Of a stretch of 59,301 nt of DNA, positions 54,618 through 59,301 are shown in pieces. The position numbers and the translations under genes are program-made. The stretch spans positions 1-59,301 of the forward strand of contig JAAAJB010000159.1 of NCBI GenBank assembly GCA_016098155.1, given 5' to 3'. The stretch is from Actinomortierella ambigua (lineage: Eukaryota; Mortierellomycota; Mortierellomycetes; Mortierellales; Mortierellaceae). Position 1 is the first letter of the stretch. Every line of letters starts with the position of its first letter. The notes beneath the pieces were generated by a model. It did no database searches, was not told where the DNA came from, and was given only the letters and a program-made list of their open reading frames with translations.

Positions 54618-55974
54618 GATGTAGAAAACTTGGGGGGGGGGTGTGGTTGTGGCGGTGGTGGTGGTGTGAGAAATGAGTGAAAGGTGGTTGAGAAGAATGA
54701 AAATGGAATGAGAGAAGAAAAGACGTCAATCCTTCTTGAAATGAGCAGTAACTGTTCATTTCCTTTTCGGTAGATGCTTACAACAGAATACGTACAACAC
54801 AACCTATTTGGGCACTTTCTGTCTACGCCAAGCCTTTATCCCTGTTTGTGGACAACAGATGTAGACCTTCCCCATGGACATCCTGGGCTCAACACTTGCA
54901 ACGAGAGTCGCAAAACCTCTTACCTTTTGTTGAGGGCGGACATGAAGCCTCTTAGCACAACAGGCATCTTTAGGCCAAGATCGATCGGTCGAGAACCAAT
55001 ATTTCGTACCACCCTCTACACCACACCGTTGCTGGCTCACCATACCCGTAGATTGTGCCATTGGCCGCAAGAACCGCGCACTTCCTTAGCAACATCAATG
55101 GGTTGATCAGGTTTGACCCCCTCCCACACTAAGTAACGTCAACAATCAGTGATTATTCGTGTCACTGATATGCGTGGGCCTTGCTCTCCATCCAGTCTGC
55201 CTCGATGGTAGACAAAAGTGCTGTGGCGCGAACGCGTTCTGTCTCCCACAGTACATCTGGGCATGGTTCAAGGCAACAAGAAATGCGCTGAACGTATACA
55301 TGTCCGAAAAAAAAAAAGGAAACCTCCTAACCTCCGACATGGCACCTTCGGAGAATAGCTAGGCATCATGGTCCGTGTGGAGTCCTCTTTGACAAAGAAC
55401 TCACCGGATATACCTAGATCTGAAAAAGAAAGGGTGCTTTCTTACCAGTCTCACAAAAGGTGTAATAGTTTGAGCACTCCATCTCATTCAATAGAATATT
55501 GAAATACAATTCTTTTCCCGCCACGTGGAATAAAGACACGGTCCAAAAAGAGAAAGAAACATCAAGCATCTGCACCCAAGGAAAAAGATGTTTGAATTAT
55601 TGCTACATTCGGAAAAGTACAGAGAGGGAGGGGGGGTCTTATACATGAACAGGGGACAATGACGCGCAAAGTTGAACGAAGACAACAAAATAAAGAGAAG
55701 AGAATAGAATAGAATAGAAGAGACCAAATCATCGCGCTCAGACTGCCAAATAGACTAGCCCCTTCATTCAATGTCGATAGGTTGGGAAATCAAACAACTG
55801 CAAAGTATTGCTTTTGCCAAATGTAGTCCGACTTCCTCCACCTCCTCCGTCTTTCTCTCAACTTGATTCCAGTTGCCAACGACCAAAAGAAAAAAAAAGA
55901 ATTGCTGATCCTGATCCAGTCCTTATGGGGTTGTATTTTGTTTTTGTTGTTGTTGCTGTTGCTGGTTGGGATGT
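54618..55974. other. Gene-poor interval
   Basis: 1.36 kb with no convincing gene; mixed composition, an A-run at 55306-55316 and the H2B 3' UTR at its end. Confidence 0.4.
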
Positions 55975-56394
55975 TTACTTGGACGAGGTGTACTTGGTGA
56001 CAGCCTTGGTGCCCTCCGAGACGGCGTGCTTGGCCAACTCACCGGGAAGGATGAGGCGGACAGCGGTCTGGATTTCGCGCGACGAGATGGTCGAGCGCTT
56101 GTTGTAGGCAGCCAGCTTGGAGGCCTCCGAGGCAATGCGCTCAAAGATATCGTTGACGAACGAGTTGAGGATCGACATCGCCTTGTTGGAGATACCGGTG
56201 TCAGGGTGGACCTGCTTCAAGACCTTGTAGATGTACGACGAGTAGGTCTCGGAACGAGTCTTCTTGCGGCCCTTGCCCTCCTTGGAGCTCTTCTCCTTCT
56301 TGGCAGTCTTGACGGGGGCCTTGCCAGCAGTGGCGGGAGCCTTGGAGGCAGGGGCCTTGCCACCAGTGGATGCAGTCTCGGGCTTGGGGGGCAT
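55975..56394 (-). CDS. H2B: Histone H2B
   Basis: A single exon, 139 aa from MPPKPETA. The Lys/Ala/Pro-rich tail ([16 protein letters not shown], then [17 protein letters not shown]) precedes the canonical histone fold [87 protein letters not shown]2B pairs with H2A in the nucleosome. The C-terminal AVTKY segment carries the Lys mono-ubiquitinated in fungi. An in-frame Met upstream (MTNADDE, 56445) exists, but the short MPPK start is standard for H2B. Upstream on the plus strand a CCAAT box (56549-56553) lies about 155 bp away and a TTATAAAG word at 56681. Confidence 0.95.
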   Translation of the reverse strand: MPPKPETASTGGKAPASKAPATAGKAPVKTAKKEKSSKEGKGRKKTRSETYSSYIYKVLKQVHPDTGISNKAMSILNSFVNDIFERIASEASKLAAYNKRSTISSREIQTAVRLILPGELAKHAVSEGTKAVTKYTSSK

Positions 56395-56548
56395 GTTGTC
56401 TGGAAATGCCAAAGAAAAGACCGGTTCATCATCCGCATTAGTCATTTAGGCCATCCCTATTCCTCTTTGTCTCTGCATATTGGAGTCTTTTGGCTGTCAT
56501 TTTTCGCGTTTTTTCGGCCATCAAGGCCGAATCGCGCTCGCATCGTAG

Positions 56549-56553
56549 CCAAT
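56549..56553 (-). promoter_or_regulatory. CCAAT-type box upstream of H2B
   Basis: AGCCAATCAG lies about 155 bp before the H2B start. Core histone promoters of fungi often use CCAAT boxes. On the H2B strand it reads in reverse (ATTGG). Its use is inferred. Confidence 0.45.
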
Positions 56554-58451
56554 CAGGGGGTCATTTCACGTCCAAATGGCCATGGATGGCTCATGATGTA
56601 TGAAATCAGGCCATGGATCTGGATGAAGTGGACATTCAAGCGGTGCATTTGAGACGATGGACCGACATAGCTTACGTACCTTATAAAGAATGTGTGGGGG
56701 GGAAGGAAAGAGTGAGGAAAACGCAATTGAGCGTTTTCAGCTATTTAAAGGACCTGGAGGGTGGCTTGGATCAAGAGAGCTCACAGTCGCGTCGAATTTT
56801 GTTTTGGGACAATTTTTTGAAATCGCACAAAAAAATTGGGTTGAGCAGCCACGGACCAAAACACGCGAGGCCAATTTCAATTCTTGAAGTACTTCTCCTG
56901 TCTCTCTCTCTCTCTCTCTCTCTCTCCTTCTCTCTCTCGTTACTTCTCCCCCATTCACACCCACCACAAGAGCTCACAGCAAGAAGGTCGAACAGGCTAT
57001 GAGAGGTATGTTTCATAGTCACAAGACACACAATAGTCGAAAGCTGTGAACATGAGTCGCGGAAGACAAGAATGGTACATAATGTGAAGACTACACCTTG
57101 GACGCGTTTTTGTAGTTGACACATTGAACAACACCGGCACCAATTTTGTGGACAATGTGAGCTCAGGAGATGTTGAGGATAAATGCTACTCGTCACCCCT
57201 TTTTCCCCATCTCCTCTGTACACTGTGTCAGTCACTGCTCCTCGCGACAGGACACTGGAGTTTCTCAGTACTGTACTGTTGGTGCTATCATTGAAGAACT
57301 GCGGCCACAAATATAAAGTACAGAACTCTTGTAAACCATTCGCGACTGAGAAATGAATGGTTGAGCCTTTCCAAGTCCGTTATCTTGTCCAACAACTATG
57401 CTATTCTTCAACACTTGCCCCCCGAGAGCAAGCAAAAAGGTGGGAGTATCCAAGTGTCGGAAGTCGTAGAGCACTCAAACTCGAGCAACTCGAGATAAAG
57501 TGCCATCTTTCACAAAATAGAACATGTAATAATCAACTTTAGACTTGCTTGTTTAGGAGGAACTGAGGCTCCGAGTTAGAGTTCATGTGGTTTATCAATG
57601 TATTGCAGGTGCCACGTCTAGAATGAGCACTCGTTTTGTATTAGACAGCCGCATACTCTCAAGCGCCAGAGCGAAAGGAGCTGTCGATCTTCCAGCCATG
57701 GTCGCCAGAGGGATAGGGGAGCTCGTCGCGGTAGTGGATAGCCAGCTTGTCGCTATTGGCGATTAGCCTCCACTACAGGATAAGTAGATGTTTAAAGGGA
57801 TCGCGTTTCCCGCTGCTAGAAAAAGACTACTCTAAAGAGTGCATTCAACTTGTCTCTAACCATTGGTGGAAGAGACTTTTATAGCTTGCCTCCACTACTC
57901 GCTCACTCCCCTTCCCCCCCCCTCCTTTGACTGCGTGGCTATGTAAGCGACAGATAACCAATTGCCTCAAGTGTGAATGGTGGGGGGGATGGGAGAGGAA
58001 GAAGGGCATATGTCTCTATAGAGCGGGAGGCGGGGGGGGGGGAAGCCTGCATCGAGTGGAGTGAACACGCAACCATGCATCGCACCTGTCTGTGGAGAGC
58101 AGAGTTCATGACCTACAAAAAAAAAAAAGTGTCCCAGTGATCGACGGGTAGAACGGTAGAGTGCGTGCCTGGGGTGCGTGTGTGTAAGGAATTGGGAGAG
58201 TGAGGGGGTGGGGAGTACTGCTGGGTTGTCTGTCCTGCATGCATCATCGTTGAGGCCATGACAACAGGTTCCCAGAGTGTTGGGTCAATTCAGTCGGAAA
58301 TTTAAAATAAACTTGGATGGTCGGATGTGCCTTTTGTTTGAGATTTGGAGGGTGGAGGGATAGGCCACTAAAAAGTGGGCTCCCATCTACCCAAAAGGAC
58401 ACGACGAGTCTTACGTTGTGGGATGCAGGGAACGGTAGGAGAGCAAGTGGG

Positions 58452-58525
58452 AAGGAAGGAAGGAAGGAAGGAAGGAAGGAGAAGGAAACGAGAGTGGGAG
58501 AGAGAGAGAGAGAGAGAGAGAGACT
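58452..58525. repeat. (GAAG)n and (GA)n microsatellites
   Basis: About eight GAAG/GGAA units, then a short mixed stretch, then about fourteen GA units. Confidence 0.8.
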
Positions 58526-59247
58526 CAATGAGAGATAGACAGAGAGAGAGAGAGGCCGTGCCTGAATGATTGGTGTGATGATCACCATCATCACGCTGCT
58601 CATCCCTACCCCTTCCCTTCTTCCCTTTGCTTCCTTCCTCCCCCTTCCCCCCTCTCCTCCACACGATGGCAGCCGTTCCGACAGTGGCGCCGTTATTCTC
58701 TTGCTCCCTTCCCTTTTTCTAGTGAACCATGAAGCAGCAGTACTACAGTATGTGCAGTAACTGTACAGCCGCCCTCTGTACACTGTAAGCTCGACTCGAC
58801 GCATGTGTCATGCAGCAGCGGGGGAGGGTCGTGCTGGGACAAGGGCGGCTATGTTTATTGACGATGTTGCTATTATTGTTGTTGTCGTTGTTCGTGTTGT
58901 TGTGTATTTATTTGTTTGCACGGGAATTACCGCTCAGAGTTTTTATTGCTGTCATCGGGGAGTCATGCATCAGCAACAAGAGGATAGGAGAGAGAAATAC
59001 TCGTGGTACCTAGAAAGAGGAAGAGCGGGATTGAAAGAGAGAGAGAGAGAGACAGAGACAAGTGTTGCAGTGCGTGCTGGCTGTGGTGGGTGCCACGCTT
59101 GTTGCCACGCTCCTACGACTTGCCTTTAATATGTAACATGTTGCACGAAAGATTTGAGAGCGAGAGAGCAAGTTTGATTGGGATGGGGGGGGCGGAGGGG
59201 TGAAAGGGGGGAGAAGACTGCTGCTGGAAGAGGAAGGGAGCGGAGGG

Positions 59248-59249
<2 letters not shown>

Positions 59250-59283
<34 letters not shown>

Positions 59284-59301
59284 GGGGGGGGGGAAAGAAA
59301 G
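59250..59301. repeat. (GA)n and G-run at the window end
   Basis: About 16 GA units, then a run of about 10 G. The first 50 bases of the window are (TC)n, the reverse complement of this. Confidence 0.8.

Larger units (their letters stand above)
56395..59301. other. Region upstream of H2B, no confident gene
   Basis: 2.9 kb. It starts with the H2B promoter. TTATAAAG at 56681 and GA/CT runs (56900-56940) follow. A 47-codon frame (57623-57766) looks protein-like but is unassigned. Further on are (GAAG)n at ~58452-58484, a GA-run at 58498-58525, and GA plus G-runs to the last base. No divergent H2A or other core histone partner is present in the window. Confidence 0.5.

Noticed and set aside
58130..58190. 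tRNA-like GACGGGTAGAACGGTAGAG stretch
   Set aside because: No B box and no cloverleaf could be drawn.
1..59301. Biosynthetic or symbiosis gene cluster
   Set aside because: Neighbouring genes have unrelated housekeeping functions; no core synthase, tailoring set or shared motif was seen.

Overview
The window looks like nuclear DNA of an early-diverging filamentous fungus, most likely Mortierellomycota (Mortierella-like). That placement is inference, from many GT-AG introns of about 80-200 nt, moderate GC, very frequent GA/CT, poly-G/C and poly-A tracts, Gln/Ser/Gly/Thr-rich low-complexity protein regions, and eukaryotic-only genes. No bacterial operon, phage, plasmid, CRISPR array or convincing tRNA was seen. 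Exon joins were worked out by hand by matching reading-frame phase across GT...AG boundaries and then checking that the spliced protein reads through the expected family motifs.

Layout. 0.5-1.8 kb: an E2-fold protein that has lost its catalytic residues (+). 2.1-2.6 kb: a probable decayed coding segment. 2.7-2.9 kb: a tiny secreted Cys-rich protein (-). 3-4.4 kb: no gene, but a dispersed direct repeat. 4.4-7.0 kb: a mitochondrial ABC1/UbiB kinase-like protein (-), divergent from UXT prefoldin-like (+, 7.6-8.4). 8.7-11.1 kb: a NADPH oxidase (-). 11.5-14.2 kb: an F-box/LRR protein (-). 14.6-16.7 kb: a type II membrane O-fucosyltransferase-like protein (-). 18.0-19.8 kb: the RES-complex RRM protein Ist3/RBMX2 (-), divergent from a mitochondrial PP2C phosphatase (+, 20.3-22.6). 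22.6-25.7 kb: a large gene-poor gap. 25.7-31.0 kb: a 1641-aa membrane-anchored protein built of LEA-like/DUF3712-type repeats (+). 32.2-33.6 kb: peptidyl-tRNA hydrolase (-), divergent from CDK10 (+, 34.1-36.5). 36.7-38.8 kb: a mitochondrial PPR-like protein (+). 39.5-43.5 kb: an MFS transporter with large extra regions (+). 44.1-44.5 kb: a CoA-binding protein (+). 46.3-47.1 kb: an Rpp14-type RNase P/MRP subunit (+), convergent with a bZIP factor (-, 47.5-51.3). 52.3-53.8 kb: Mtc1 (-). 54.2-54.6 kb: a small HAT-repeat protein (-). 56.0-56.4 kb: histone H2B (-). 56.4-59.3 kb: no confident gene.

The genes are mostly housekeeping (RNA processing, mitochondria, signalling, transport) and do not form a cluster with one shared function. 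Three gene pairs share short divergent upstream regions. I did not find a discrete undescribed multi-gene system. The most interesting points are single-gene oddities: a pseudo-E2, a Pth missing two active-site residues, a Nox with a Cys-to-Ser change, an MFS with an abnormal TM7 loop, a 20-nt micro-exon carrying most of the KxGQ motif, a secreted 8-Cys peptide, and several small orphan open segments in the gaps.
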